Part shown: positions 50,817-59,179 of the stretch, in pieces
Layout: the number at the start of each line of letters is the position of its first letter
Position numbering within the stretch: position 1 is the stretch's first letter
Notes under the pieces: generated by a model
Seen by the model: only the letters and a program-made list of their open reading frames with translations
The model's database searches: none
Told to the model about the DNA's origin: nothing
Position numbers and translations under genes: made by a program
DNA from: an uncultured Armatimonadota bacterium
GTDB taxonomy: Bacteria > Armatimonadota > Fimbriimonadia > Fimbriimonadales > Fimbriimonadaceae
DNA: 64,000 bases
Assembly: GCA_903927025.1 (NCBI GenBank)
Contig: CAIYLG010000015.1
Span: 124,001-188,000 of the forward strand
Direction of reading: 5' to 3'

Positions 50817-51884
50817 ATGAAGCACGCACGTTCATCCGTAATCGCATCCTTCACCGTACTCGCAGGTACCGCCGTATCCGCGACACCAGGCACTCTCCCT
50901 GAGCTGCACACCGTGGGAAACCAAATCGTGGATTCATCAGGAAGAGCAGTTCGCCTATGCGGCGTGAATACTGCCTGCCTGGAATGGAGCTCCGATGGAG
51001 AGGGGCATATTCTCGACACGATTCGGGTGGCGACGCATGACTGGCACGCCAACATCATTCGCCTTCCTCTTTCTCAGGATCGCTGGTTCGGAACCGGACC
51101 TGAGCAGAAAGACAAAGGGGAGGCTTACCAGTCCCTGGTCCAGCAGGTTGTGGACTACTGCGCCTCCAACGGCTGCTATGTCCTGCTGGATCTCCACTGG
51201 AACGACTGCAATCAGTGGGGCAGCAACATAGGTCAGCACGTGATGCCGGACATGAACAGCATCACCTTTTGGCGGTCCTGCGCAAGGGCCTATCGCAACA
51301 ACCCCGCTGTGCTGTTCGACCTGTACAATGAGCCCCACGACACGACTTGGGATATCTGGCTCAAGGGTGGCACGATTACAGAATCGAGGGGCGTCGGCGC
51401 ACGACAGGGCAGATTCGTACCCGTCAAATACAAAACCCCAGGCATGCAGGCGCTATTGGACACTGTCCGAGACATGGGCGCAAACAATGTTGTAGTTGCC
51501 GGCGGCCTTGATTGGGCGTACGACCTATCGGGATTCCTTAAGGGATACGCTCTGAAGGACGCGTATGGAAATGGCGTCGTCTATGCTTGTCACGCGTACA
51601 ACAACAAGGGGGAAACCGTCGACAAGTGGCTGTCCCATCTCGACCTAGCGAGGCCAAATTTCCCCATCATCATGAGTGAATTTGGAGATCAGGGTCGCGG
51701 CACAGGCGCAAACAAGCCCACTCCATGGATCGCGAGGGTCGTTGCGGAGATGGACAAGCGAAAGTCCAACTACATCGCATGGGATCTCCACCCAGGAGCC
51801 GGCCCCTGTCTCATCTCGGGATGGGACTACAAACCGACCCCATCGTTTGGTGAAGTCGTGAAGGCCTCAATGGCAAAGCGATAA
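50817..51884 (+). CDS. Glycoside hydrolase family 5 (endoglucanase-like), secreted
   Basis: 355 residues with a signal peptide (about 1-22) and a compact TIM barrel. LFDLYNEPHD holds the acid/base Glu172, and FPIIMSEFGDQG holds the nucleophile Glu288. VLLDLHWNDC and YACHAYNN are other GH5 motifs. It should hydrolyse internal beta-1,4 links in cellulose, mannan or a similar polymer. It has no binding module. Divergent from the TPR-sulfotransferase and convergent with the GH51 gene. Confidence 0.9.
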   Translation: MKHARSSVIASFTVLAGTAVSATPGTLPELHTVGNQIVDSSGRAVRLCGVNTACLEWSSDGEGHILDTIRVATHDWHANIIRLPLSQDRWFGTGPEQKDKGEAYQSLVQQVVDYCASNGCYVLLDLHWNDCNQWGSNIGQHVMPDMNSITFWRSCARAYRNNPAVLFDLYNEPHDTTWDIWLKGGTITESRGVGARQGRFVPVKYKTPGMQALLDTVRDMGANNVVVAGGLDWAYDLSGFLKGYALKDAYGNGVVYACHAYNNKGETVDKWLSHLDLARPNFPIIMSEFGDQGRGTGANKPTPWIARVVAEMDKRKSNYIAWDLHPGAGPCLISGWDYKPTPSFGEVVKASMAKR

Positions 51885-51916
51885 GCGATCAAGTCGTGTC
51901 AACGACATTACTTAGC

Positions 51917-51962
51917 AGAGCGAAGGTTAGGTCCAATTTGCACCGGTTCATACCTTCGCTCT
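51917..51962. terminator. Hairpin between convergent GH5 and GH51 genes
   Basis: AGAGCGAAGGT (51917-51927) pairs with ACCTTCGCTCT (51952-51962) across a 24-nt loop. No T-run, so it may work weakly in either direction. Confidence 0.5.
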
Positions 51963-51994
51963 ATTCGGAAGCGATCCCGCTGGAGAGCGCGCGT

Positions 51995-54436
51995 CTAGTG
52001 CTTGCCCTTGATCTTTAGAACCGTGATCGATCCAGCCGGGAACACATGATGAATGGCATCATCAACCACTTTAACCCGGACATGCTTTGGGCCCACCTTC
52101 GTCGGCTCTTCCACCGTATTAGCATCTTCGCGGTTCCCTGTGAGCACGAGCCCCATTGCCTCTGATACTCCAGTTGAAAGGCCCTCAAGACTGACGTCAA
52201 CCCTTTGCGAAACTTGAGAAACGTTGACGATCTTCAGGTAGATGTCTCCCGTCTGGGAATCGACGCTGGCTGCAGCGTAGAGTGGGTTCACCGCCGGACG
52301 CGGCTCTTCAAACGCTGACTCAATCAGCTTCCCATCCAGGTAGCAATCAATCTTGGGTCCATGAACATCAATGCGAATGTCGTACCAGCGACCCGTTTCC
52401 ACCGTTGTGTCCGTTGGACGTCCAACTTCATCCAGCGATCCGTTGTCCTCTCTCTGAATCGCCGATCGACTGTTCCCCCAGCCACCGATGTTCCAGCGCA
52501 GAAAGCTGTGTCGGCTCTGGTAGTGAAAGGCGACGAGGAACCCTTCGTTCCCGCTCAACTTCCTCGCCTTCAAACTCAGCGAGTAGTCAGTCCACTTGGG
52601 ATCTCCTACCGTCGAGAGCGTGTCTTCATCCAGACTGGACTGGCGAAGGCTGCCATCCTCTACGCTCCACTTGCCAGATTGCTTTGTCCAGTCACTGGTG
52701 CCTTTGGCAATCTCGGACGCGTAGAGCGTCTTGCTTCCCGCGGTAACACGTACATCCTTATATTCCGAGTCGGTGATCCAAGTTCCGACTCCGATCGCAC
52801 CATGCCGCACGGGCAGTTTGGCGGGAGCAACCTTGGGGAGCTTGATCGAAACAGGCAGAACGGTGTTTCCAGTGTAGTTCCCAAACATCGACTGCACGTA
52901 ATACGACGGAGACCCGAAGCTATTGATCCCGTTGTAGCCGATAAGGTTGGTGGGCCATTGAGAGCCGTGCTGATTCACATTCACCAAGAGCGGTGCATAG
53001 GCTTCCATCACGACGATGTCTGAGTTACGCTCCATCCCGGTGAGCCAAGCCGCATCACCAAGCGCTTCGTTGAAGGTCGGAGTCGGGTTCCCGCCGATAG
53101 AGGCCCACTCACCCACAAAGATCTTTGGACCCTTTCGGTCGTAACCGTCATAGTGGATCGCATCTCGTGCCATCTCATCCGAGGAACGGTAGTAGTGCTC
53201 GTCGATGACATCAGGAGTCCGCGACTTGATGGTTGCTGTTGAGATCAGCTGCAGATGCGGATACTTCGCCTTAATGGCGTCAAAGAATTGGGCAAACCTT
53301 CTGTCGTAAGTGCCGGACCGGTCGAACCCATCCTCGTTGCCGATCTCAACATAAGTGAGAGGAAAAGGCTTCGGGTGGCCGTTCTTGGCTCGCACCGCAC
53401 CCCATTTCGTTTTGACACTGCCAGTCACGTATTCAATTTCGTCCAAGGCATCCTCGACGAACGGCTTTAGATCCGCACCAGGCTCAACATGATCTCCTCT
53501 TAGAGAATATCCAGCGTAGACCGCCAAGACAGGTTGCATTTTGAGGTCTTCACACCACTCGAGGAACTCTATCAGACCCAGGCCATCCGTGGATCGGTAA
53601 CCCCATGGCCCCTGGTGCCCTGCTCTCTTGGCAACATCCCCAATCGTATCCTTCCACTCAAAGCGCTCAGGAATCGTGTCTCCTTCGAGATAATTTCCAC
53701 CGGGGAGACGCAGGAAAGATGGCTTCATACCATCCAACATCTGCATTAGGTCGATTCGGTTTCCGTTTGCACGGTTGTGAAACGTGGGCTGAAAAAGGGA
53801 TACGTCTCTGAACCAGACGCTACCGGTTGCAGTAGTCCAAATGACAAACCTTCCGGAGGTTGAAGCGGTCGATCCATCCGTTTTAAGGATGGCAGTGTAA
53901 TGTTTCCAGCCAGTCGAAGTGGCTCCAACACTTGCCTTTGCGTATGAATGTGTCCCGTCTTCCGATTCAATCGAAACGGAAAGGGGAGATCCATCTAGAA
54001 GTCCCTTTGCGTAGAACGAAACCTTGTAGCTTGTATGCGGACGGGTCGGAATTCCCCAGTAGCCATCGTTCACAACTCCAACTTCCCCACCTTTGGAGTC
54101 AAGCCGCAGACTAACATCCAGCGGAGTCGATCCCGCGGAAAAGTCCAGCGAAATGTCCCCGCTCAGTCCGTCTTTCGAGATCATTCGCCAGTGAGGGGTT
54201 GCCTTTGTCGAATCGCGAAAAGACCGGTTCTGGAGCAATTCGCCGTAAAGTCCGCCATCGTAAGAGTGGTTGATCTCCTCCGTCATCAGGCCGTAAAAGG
54301 TCGGGCTAACCTTCACTCCAGGCTTGTCAACCCGAACCGTGATCTTGGCGGCATCAATTTGTGCGTGGCAAATGGCCCAGCTTGCGGCCAAAAGCGGCAA
54401 GATCGCGACCCTTATAGACAGTTGCGGATGGTTCAT
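51995..54436 (-). CDS. GH51-type alpha-L-arabinofuranosidase with inserted lectin-like domain
   Basis: 813 residues from ATG 54436 (a TTG three codons earlier is possible). A signal peptide is followed by a beta-sandwich (about 60-200) and the catalytic barrel. YVEIGNEDGFD carries the acid/base Glu near 367, and KIFVGEWASIGG carries the nucleophile near 442. A region at about 560-720 (WSVEDGSLRQSS ... YSLSLKARKLSGNEGFLVAFHY ... RWYDIRIDVHG) looks like a DUF1080/LamG-type sandwich inserted before the C-terminal beta domain. It should release arabinose from arabinoxylan or arabinan. It follows the nucleotidase gene by 66 bp on the same strand. Confidence 0.9.
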   Translation of the reverse strand: MNHPQLSIRVAILPLLAASWAICHAQIDAAKITVRVDKPGVKVSPTFYGLMTEEINHSYDGGLYGELLQNRSFRDSTKATPHWRMISKDGLSGDISLDFSAGSTPLDVSLRLDSKGGEVGVVNDGYWGIPTRPHTSYKVSFYAKGLLDGSPLSVSIESEDGTHSYAKASVGATSTGWKHYTAILKTDGSTASTSGRFVIWTTATGSVWFRDVSLFQPTFHNRANGNRIDLMQMLDGMKPSFLRLPGGNYLEGDTIPERFEWKDTIGDVAKRAGHQGPWGYRSTDGLGLIEFLEWCEDLKMQPVLAVYAGYSLRGDHVEPGADLKPFVEDALDEIEYVTGSVKTKWGAVRAKNGHPKPFPLTYVEIGNEDGFDRSGTYDRRFAQFFDAIKAKYPHLQLISTATIKSRTPDVIDEHYYRSSDEMARDAIHYDGYDRKGPKIFVGEWASIGGNPTPTFNEALGDAAWLTGMERNSDIVVMEAYAPLLVNVNQHGSQWPTNLIGYNGINSFGSPSYYVQSMFGNYTGNTVLPVSIKLPKVAPAKLPVRHGAIGVGTWITDSEYKDVRVTAGSKTLYASEIAKGTSDWTKQSGKWSVEDGSLRQSSLDEDTLSTVGDPKWTDYSLSLKARKLSGNEGFLVAFHYQSRHSFLRWNIGGWGNSRSAIQREDNGSLDEVGRPTDTTVETGRWYDIRIDVHGPKIDCYLDGKLIESAFEEPRPAVNPLYAAASVDSQTGDIYLKIVNVSQVSQRVDVSLEGLSTGVSEAMGLVLTGNREDANTVEEPTKVGPKHVRVKVVDDAIHHVFPAGSITVLKIKGKH

Positions 54437-54502
54437 AGACAGCAAAGAATATCCCCAAGAGGAATTCTTTGCTGGAATCCACTCAACAAACTGGGAGCCA
54501 GC

Positions 54503-56047
54503 TTAGCGGTGCAGCGGCCTCACTCGATCAGAAGAGCTTGGCTTCAGCGGCGAATTCGCTTTCACATAGTCGATGAGACCGTCCAAATCGATAAGGCCGG
54601 TCTCAAGTCTCTTGCCCGCTGCCGCCTTCAGAATCGCGTGGGCGTCGCCGCCATTTGCGGTGAAGTTCAGGAGCGTGACGTGGTAAGTCTTTGTGGGATC
54701 AAGTGGGGAGCCTGCGACCACAATGTCGGTCACTCGAGAACCTGCTGGCTGCGACTTATCAAATGTGTACGAAGTGCCGCTGGAAGGGTTCAATTGGCCA
54801 CCGGTTCCGATTCCTTCTTCTATTGCAGCCGTAAGTTCAGCTCCTGACAAATCCAAAACGACAAGCGTGTTTCCGAAGGGCTCGATCGACAAAAGGTTCC
54901 CGTATGTGATGTTCCCCGGCTCGAGTCCCCCTCGAACTCCACCTGAATTGATGAATGCCGCTTGGGCACCCATTTTGGCAGTTGCCGCCAGCATCGCGTC
55001 TGCGATCACATCGGCCATCGCGCTATCTCCGCCGGAAGCGGACTCTTTTGGAATTTCGACTGATGCCTTCCCCACTGGCTTGCTTTCAAGTGCAAGGATC
55101 GGCTTCTTGAAGCTTGCGACCATCGCCTTAACAGAAGGGTCTTCAGGAATCGAAGCATCCACGACGATCGCTTTTGCGTTGGACCACTTAGTGACATGGC
55201 CATTTGCATCGAACTCCAAGGTGATATGGCCGAACACCTTGCCCCACTCCCAGCTTTGGACGATGGGTACGTCAAAACCGTCCGCATTCTTCACGACTGT
55301 CGGATACTCGCCCTGCGATTTCGGCCAGCCCGGCAAGTCTGGGGTACCTAGCGGAGTATGGGAGTGGCCACCTACCACAGCGCTCACCCCATGGAGGGTC
55401 TTCACAAGCGCCTGATCTTCGAGGTAACCGATATGCGTCACCAGAAAGATCTTGTGGATCCCCTGTTTTCGAAGCGCGTCCACCTCGGTCTGAACCGAGT
55501 CATGCAGATCCTTGAGCTTCACGGTGGGTCCTGGCGAACTGATATTGGTTACCGTTGGAGTAGTTGCGCCGACCACTCCAAACTTCTCCCCGCCCACAGT
55601 GATCACCGCTGAGGCATGAATCCTCTTTCGGAGCGCGGGTTCACCGCTTACGTCGAGGTTTGCGCTCAGAACGGGAAAATTGGCATGGGCTATGAAATTG
55701 CCCAAAGTCTTGGGCCCACGGTCAAATTCGTGATTGCCTACCGCCATTGCGTTGTAGTGGACCTGGTTCATAAAGGCCAAATCTGCAAGGCCGACATAGG
55801 TGTTGAAGAACATCGTCCCTTGAAATGTGTCCCCTCCGCTGAGCAACAGAACATTTGGCTCAGTCAATCTCGCCCGTTTGATAATCGTCGCCTGGCGGGC
55901 GTAACCGCCAAAATCAGCACCCTTAATCCGCGTCGCCTCCATGTGGGCGTGAAGGTCATTGCTGTGGAGCAACGTGATCGTGATGGGCTTATCGCCAAAC
56001 GCAGAAGCGGCAACCATCAAAAGCGAGGCGGCAGTAAGGAAGCGCAT
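54503..56047 (-). CDS. UshA-like 5'-nucleotidase/metallophosphatase, exported
   Basis: 514 residues from ATG 56047, with GGAG upstream. A signal peptide (about 1-19) is followed by metallophosphoesterase motifs LLHSNDLHAH, SGGDTFQG, VGNHEFD, LVTHIGY and GGHSHTPLG. The C-terminal 5'-nucleotidase domain has FINSGGVRGGLEPGNITYG and LLNFTANGGDAHAIL. It acts in the periplasm, releasing phosphate and nucleosides from nucleotides or nucleotide sugars. Divergent from the DinB-fold gene. Confidence 0.92.
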   Translation of the reverse strand: MRFLTAASLLMVAASAFGDKPITITLLHSNDLHAHMEATRIKGADFGGYARQATIIKRARLTEPNVLLLSGGDTFQGTMFFNTYVGLADLAFMNQVHYNAMAVGNHEFDRGPKTLGNFIAHANFPVLSANLDVSGEPALRKRIHASAVITVGGEKFGVVGATTPTVTNISSPGPTVKLKDLHDSVQTEVDALRKQGIHKIFLVTHIGYLEDQALVKTLHGVSAVVGGHSHTPLGTPDLPGWPKSQGEYPTVVKNADGFDVPIVQSWEWGKVFGHITLEFDANGHVTKWSNAKAIVVDASIPEDPSVKAMVASFKKPILALESKPVGKASVEIPKESASGGDSAMADVIADAMLAATAKMGAQAAFINSGGVRGGLEPGNITYGNLLSIEPFGNTLVVLDLSGAELTAAIEEGIGTGGQLNPSSGTSYTFDKSQPAGSRVTDIVVAGSPLDPTKTYHVTLLNFTANGGDAHAILKAAAGKRLETGLIDLDGLIDYVKANSPLKPSSSDRVRPLHR

Positions 56048-56102
56048 GAGGCTCCGTTTTACCAAACATGTTGAGGCGTCGTACTCAATGCGAAAAAAGT
56101 GC

Positions 56103-56131
56103 TTGCACAATTTGGCTCAACTGCCGATAAT
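56103..56131 (+). promoter_or_regulatory. Promoter of the DinB-fold gene
   Basis: TTGCAC (56103-56108) and GATAAT (56126-56131) with a 17-bp spacer. The predicted start is near 56138, inside the dyad at 56134-56147. Confidence 0.6.
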
Positions 56132-56133
56132 AA

Positions 56134-56147
56134 TAGACAAGTGTCTA
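56134..56147. promoter_or_regulatory. Operator-like dyad TAGACA-AG-TGTCTA
   Basis: Perfect 6-bp half sites with a 2-bp centre lie just after the -10 box, where a bound repressor would block initiation. The ACA-NN-TGT core resembles BlaI/MecI-type sites, but no such regulator gene is nearby. Confidence 0.5.
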
Positions 56148-56169
56148 CTAACAGATACGCAGGAACAAA

Positions 56170-56646
56170 ATGAGAATTCAAGACCAAATCATCGAAGAAA
56201 CGCGACGAGCGGCTGATGAGGCTTTTCGATACGCCGCCGGTACACCAGACGACAAGCTGTCCTGGCAACCACTCGAACTGGGCCGATCGGTCCTCGACCA
56301 GGCTCAAGAACTGGCTAAGTGCCCAGACTGGGCGTACATTCTTGTGTCCGGCGCCGAAATGCCTGAGCAGAACGAAGAGTCTATGGAGGCTTACAAGGCT
56401 GAGATCAGCAGCTGGGATACGATTGAGAAGTGCAAAGCCGCCTGCGACGAGCGGCTAGAAAAGCTCTTCACCCTCTACAGAGAGCTGCCAGATGCCCGCC
56501 TTCTGGAAACAAAATGGTTGCCCTACGGCGGCGGCAAGGATTTCTCGATGGAGGAAATGATGGACTACCCGCGCTGGAACTTCAATTACCACGCAGGGCA
56601 GATCGCCTACATCCAAACCCTGTACGGCGACCGAGAAATGTACTGA
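56170..56646 (+). CDS. DinB-fold protein
   Basis: 158 residues forming a four-helix bundle. The C-terminal YPRWNFNYHAGQIAYIQTLYGD is the DinB/YfiT family signature, with the last metal-binding His in NYHAGQ. The first His of the usual metal triad is not evident; the segment reads LDQAQELAKCPDW. Family members are metal-dependent thiol or detoxification enzymes, or lack known activity. The promoter with an overlapping dyad suggests repression and induction. Convergent with the M55 gene across a hairpin. Confidence 0.82.
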   Translation: MRIQDQIIEETRRAADEAFRYAAGTPDDKLSWQPLELGRSVLDQAQELAKCPDWAYILVSGAEMPEQNEESMEAYKAEISSWDTIEKCKAACDERLEKLFTLYRELPDARLLETKWLPYGGGKDFSMEEMMDYPRWNFNYHAGQIAYIQTLYGDREMY

Positions 56647-56653
56647 GGCAAGT

Positions 56654-56687
56654 TTTGGGGAGTCGGTTTAGACCGACCATCCCCAAA
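56654..56687. terminator. Hairpin between convergent DinB-fold and M55 genes
   Basis: GGGGA-GTCGGT (56657-56667) pairs with ACCGAC-CA-TCCCC (56672-56684) around TTAG, with flanking TTT/AAA. It overlaps the end of the M55 coding region. Confidence 0.6.
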
Positions 56688-57486
56688 CTTGATTCCAAGC
56701 CGTCATCCAATCTGGGCCCGTACTGACAACCGTCAGCGGGTCTGGAAACTCGACTCCAGGGCGACCTTTCCAGGCATTTGCATGTTCAACGGACCCAATT
56801 TCAATCGTGATCCTTGTTGGCTTAGCTGGCACATAAGGTTTCACGTGATGGCGATTCTCTAACGCAATGCGTGCGCCCTCTTCGATCATCTGTCGTGCTC
56901 TTACCGGTGGGATCTGCCTCGCGGAGAACCGACTAAGCCCCTTTTTCACCGCGACTGTTGTCAGTTCCGGGCCGATCAAGCCGGCGGATTCGATACAGGT
57001 CGCTGTGTCCCCCGTCACTAAAACGCAGGGAACTCCGTAATGTCCGCACAGTGCGGCATTGATCCCAACCTCACCTACATAGGTGTCATTGAATCGAAGG
57101 TGACGCCACTGCGTCGTCGAGATCGTGTGGCATAGAACTCCGTCTGGAGTCGCGGCTCTAGCGTGCATTCCAACCAATAGGCAGGCATCACACCCTTCCT
57201 CAAGCATATCGACGTATCGAGACCATGGATGATGTGCAATCCACTCGCAATCAGGATCAAGCAATTCAGGGACAAGCGAGTTGAAAGTCCAGCCTCCCCC
57301 CGCACCGTGGCAGTCCACCACATGGATCTCTGTGGCTCCCGCCGCCTTCGCGCCGCGTACCGCAGCATTGATCTCCTCAGTGTAAAGGCGACGACACTCC
57401 TCGAACATGGGATCGCCGCCGGTTACCTGGTTCCAAACGACGATGCCGCTTACACCTTCCATGTCGGTCATGATCAAAACGCGCAT
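56668..57486 (-). CDS. M55 family D-aminopeptidase (DppA-like)
   Basis: 272 residues. The zinc motifs TDMEGVSGI (8-16), VVDCHGAGGG and LVGMHARAATPDG, and the active-site region EVGINAALCGHYGVPCVLVTGD, define the DppA family, decameric D-aminopeptidases that act on D-Ala-containing peptides. There is no signal peptide, so it is cytoplasmic and could recycle cell-wall peptides. It is a single-gene unit. Translation starts at ATG 57486 with weak ribosome-binding sequence. Confidence 0.92.
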   Translation of the reverse strand: MRVLIMTDMEGVSGIVVWNQVTGGDPMFEECRRLYTEEINAAVRGAKAAGATEIHVVDCHGAGGGWTFNSLVPELLDPDCEWIAHHPWSRYVDMLEEGCDACLLVGMHARAATPDGVLCHTISTTQWRHLRFNDTYVGEVGINAALCGHYGVPCVLVTGDTATCIESAGLIGPELTTVAVKKGLSRFSARQIPPVRARQMIEEGARIALENRHHVKPYVPAKPTRITIEIGSVEHANAWKGRPGVEFPDPLTVVSTGPDWMTAWNQVWGWSV

Positions 57487-57586
57487 GCTCTAGGCTAGCC
57501 AAAACATCCTCATAAAAACCTCATTTCCGTCTTCTAAAATCGCATAAACATCCCAGAAGCGGATTGACTGCAAGAGGTAGCTGCCA

Positions 57587-59128
57587 ATGAACTTCACTAT
57601 CACCCTCGCCCTACTCGCGCTCCAAGCTACGAGCGTTAACCTAGCAACAAACCCATTCTTTGATCAGGCTGATGGGACGGGTCAGTTACCACAGAGCTAC
57701 TCGCTGACCGGGAACGCCAGATGGGCTTGGGTCGGATATTCGGATGAAACTCGAACGCACGGCGTATCCCTGAACGCCTACGCACCGGGCGGTCAAGCAA
57801 CGGGGGAGGTCAGTCAAATGGTTCGTGGCATCGACCAAGCAAAAGGAAAGTGGCTTACCTTCTCGTTTCGCGGGAGGGCAGAGGATGGCTTTACCGTCGC
57901 CAATGACCAGTTCCAGATGAAGATCGACTTCTACGCAAAGGCTGGAGGCAACTATATCGATTCGGCCCAGCGCCTCATCTACCGCGAAGTTCTCCGGGAT
58001 CGCAAAGATTTTGCTGTCAATGGCAATGACCATAAGAGTGGTGCGGCGGCATGGCGCACATATCAAATCGAAGAGCTGATTCCTTTCTCCGAAGTCGATT
58101 CCGTAAAGCTCACGGTTCAGTTCAAGAACGGCAATGCAGGGTCGGACAAGTCCTCGAAGTTCTTCCTTCAAGACTTTTCGTTGACTCAGCGCATTCACTC
58201 CACCGACGGCAAGGTCGAACCAAGTTCAAGGATCGTATCGAATTCACGAATACGCTCAGCTGATGGAATGATTCCGCTCGGGGGGCGCTGGTTTTACCTG
58301 CCGGCAAGTGGCGAGCGGGTCCCAGTTGATTCGACGGGTCATCTTAAGAGCTCGATCAAGGTCGATTTCCAAAATGCAGATCGGCTCTTTTATCGAGATG
58401 ACAAATTGGAGAATCCATTTGCCAAAAACATGACGGCATGGCTCAGAAAAGGCTATCTGGACACTTCCGGTGCCTTAGTGACAGAAGACAGATTTCTCCC
58501 CGAGAATGTCGTCATCGAGTTCGACGGTTCAAAGCGAATGAGGATGCATGTCCGAAATATCCCCAATCATCCAACTGCCGTTTTCCCGGACACTGTGGGC
58601 ACTCAAGGCTATAACCCGAGCTATATCCAGGCCCATAGCGATGTCTACATTCTTCCGGTTGAGCCGAATAGGAATCCAAGCGCTGTCGCAATGACAGATA
58701 GGGATTCGAACGGAGCGCTGAACATGGGGCCGGTTGGTCTTGCCGTCAATGGCGTCGTGTTCTATAACCCTTTCGACGCCAACATGATCGATGCCTCCAA
58801 CATCATGGACAGGTGTTGCGGTCACCCCAGCCCAGACAATCGCTATCACTACCACAAGTATCCGATTTGTGTGAACACCCCGTTTGTGGACAAGGGTGAG
58901 GCTCATTCGCCTGTCATCGGGTTTGCTCTGGATGGGTTTCCCGTCTATGGCCCCTATGAATCGGCGGGAGTTATGGCCAAGGACTTGAAAGAGAATCCTC
59001 TTGATGCCTTCAATGCCCACTACGACAAAGTGAGGGGCTGGCATTATCACGCAACTCCTGGAAAGTTCCCCTATATCATCGGGGGCTACATGGGAGTTGC
59101 CGAGCGCCATCGTATGTACGGCCGCTGA
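57587..59128 (+). CDS. Secreted YHYH-domain protein
   Basis: 513 residues with a short signal peptide (about 1-17). An N-terminal carbohydrate-binding-like sandwich (NLATNPFFDQADGTGQLPQS ..., about 18-205) precedes a C-terminal YHYH domain: GPVGLAVNGVVFYNPFDA, CCGHPSPDNRYHYHKYPICV, HSPVIGFALDGFPVYGPY and WHYHATPGKFPYIIGGYMG. The His-rich motifs suggest metal binding. The function of YHYH proteins is not known to me. It stands alone between the M55 gene and the GH78-like gene. Confidence 0.85.
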   Translation: MNFTITLALLALQATSVNLATNPFFDQADGTGQLPQSYSLTGNARWAWVGYSDETRTHGVSLNAYAPGGQATGEVSQMVRGIDQAKGKWLTFSFRGRAEDGFTVANDQFQMKIDFYAKAGGNYIDSAQRLIYREVLRDRKDFAVNGNDHKSGAAAWRTYQIEELIPFSEVDSVKLTVQFKNGNAGSDKSSKFFLQDFSLTQRIHSTDGKVEPSSRIVSNSRIRSADGMIPLGGRWFYLPASGERVPVDSTGHLKSSIKVDFQNADRLFYRDDKLENPFAKNMTAWLRKGYLDTSGALVTEDRFLPENVVIEFDGSKRMRMHVRNIPNHPTAVFPDTVGTQGYNPSYIQAHSDVYILPVEPNRNPSAVAMTDRDSNGALNMGPVGLAVNGVVFYNPFDANMIDASNIMDRCCGHPSPDNRYHYHKYPICVNTPFVDKGEAHSPVIGFALDGFPVYGPYESAGVMAKDLKENPLDAFNAHYDKVRGWHYHATPGKFPYIIGGYMGVAERHRMYGR

Positions 59129-59179
59129 CAACGGGCACGTCCCATCGCCTCAATTTCGGGTAGCGTGCCTCTACCAAAA

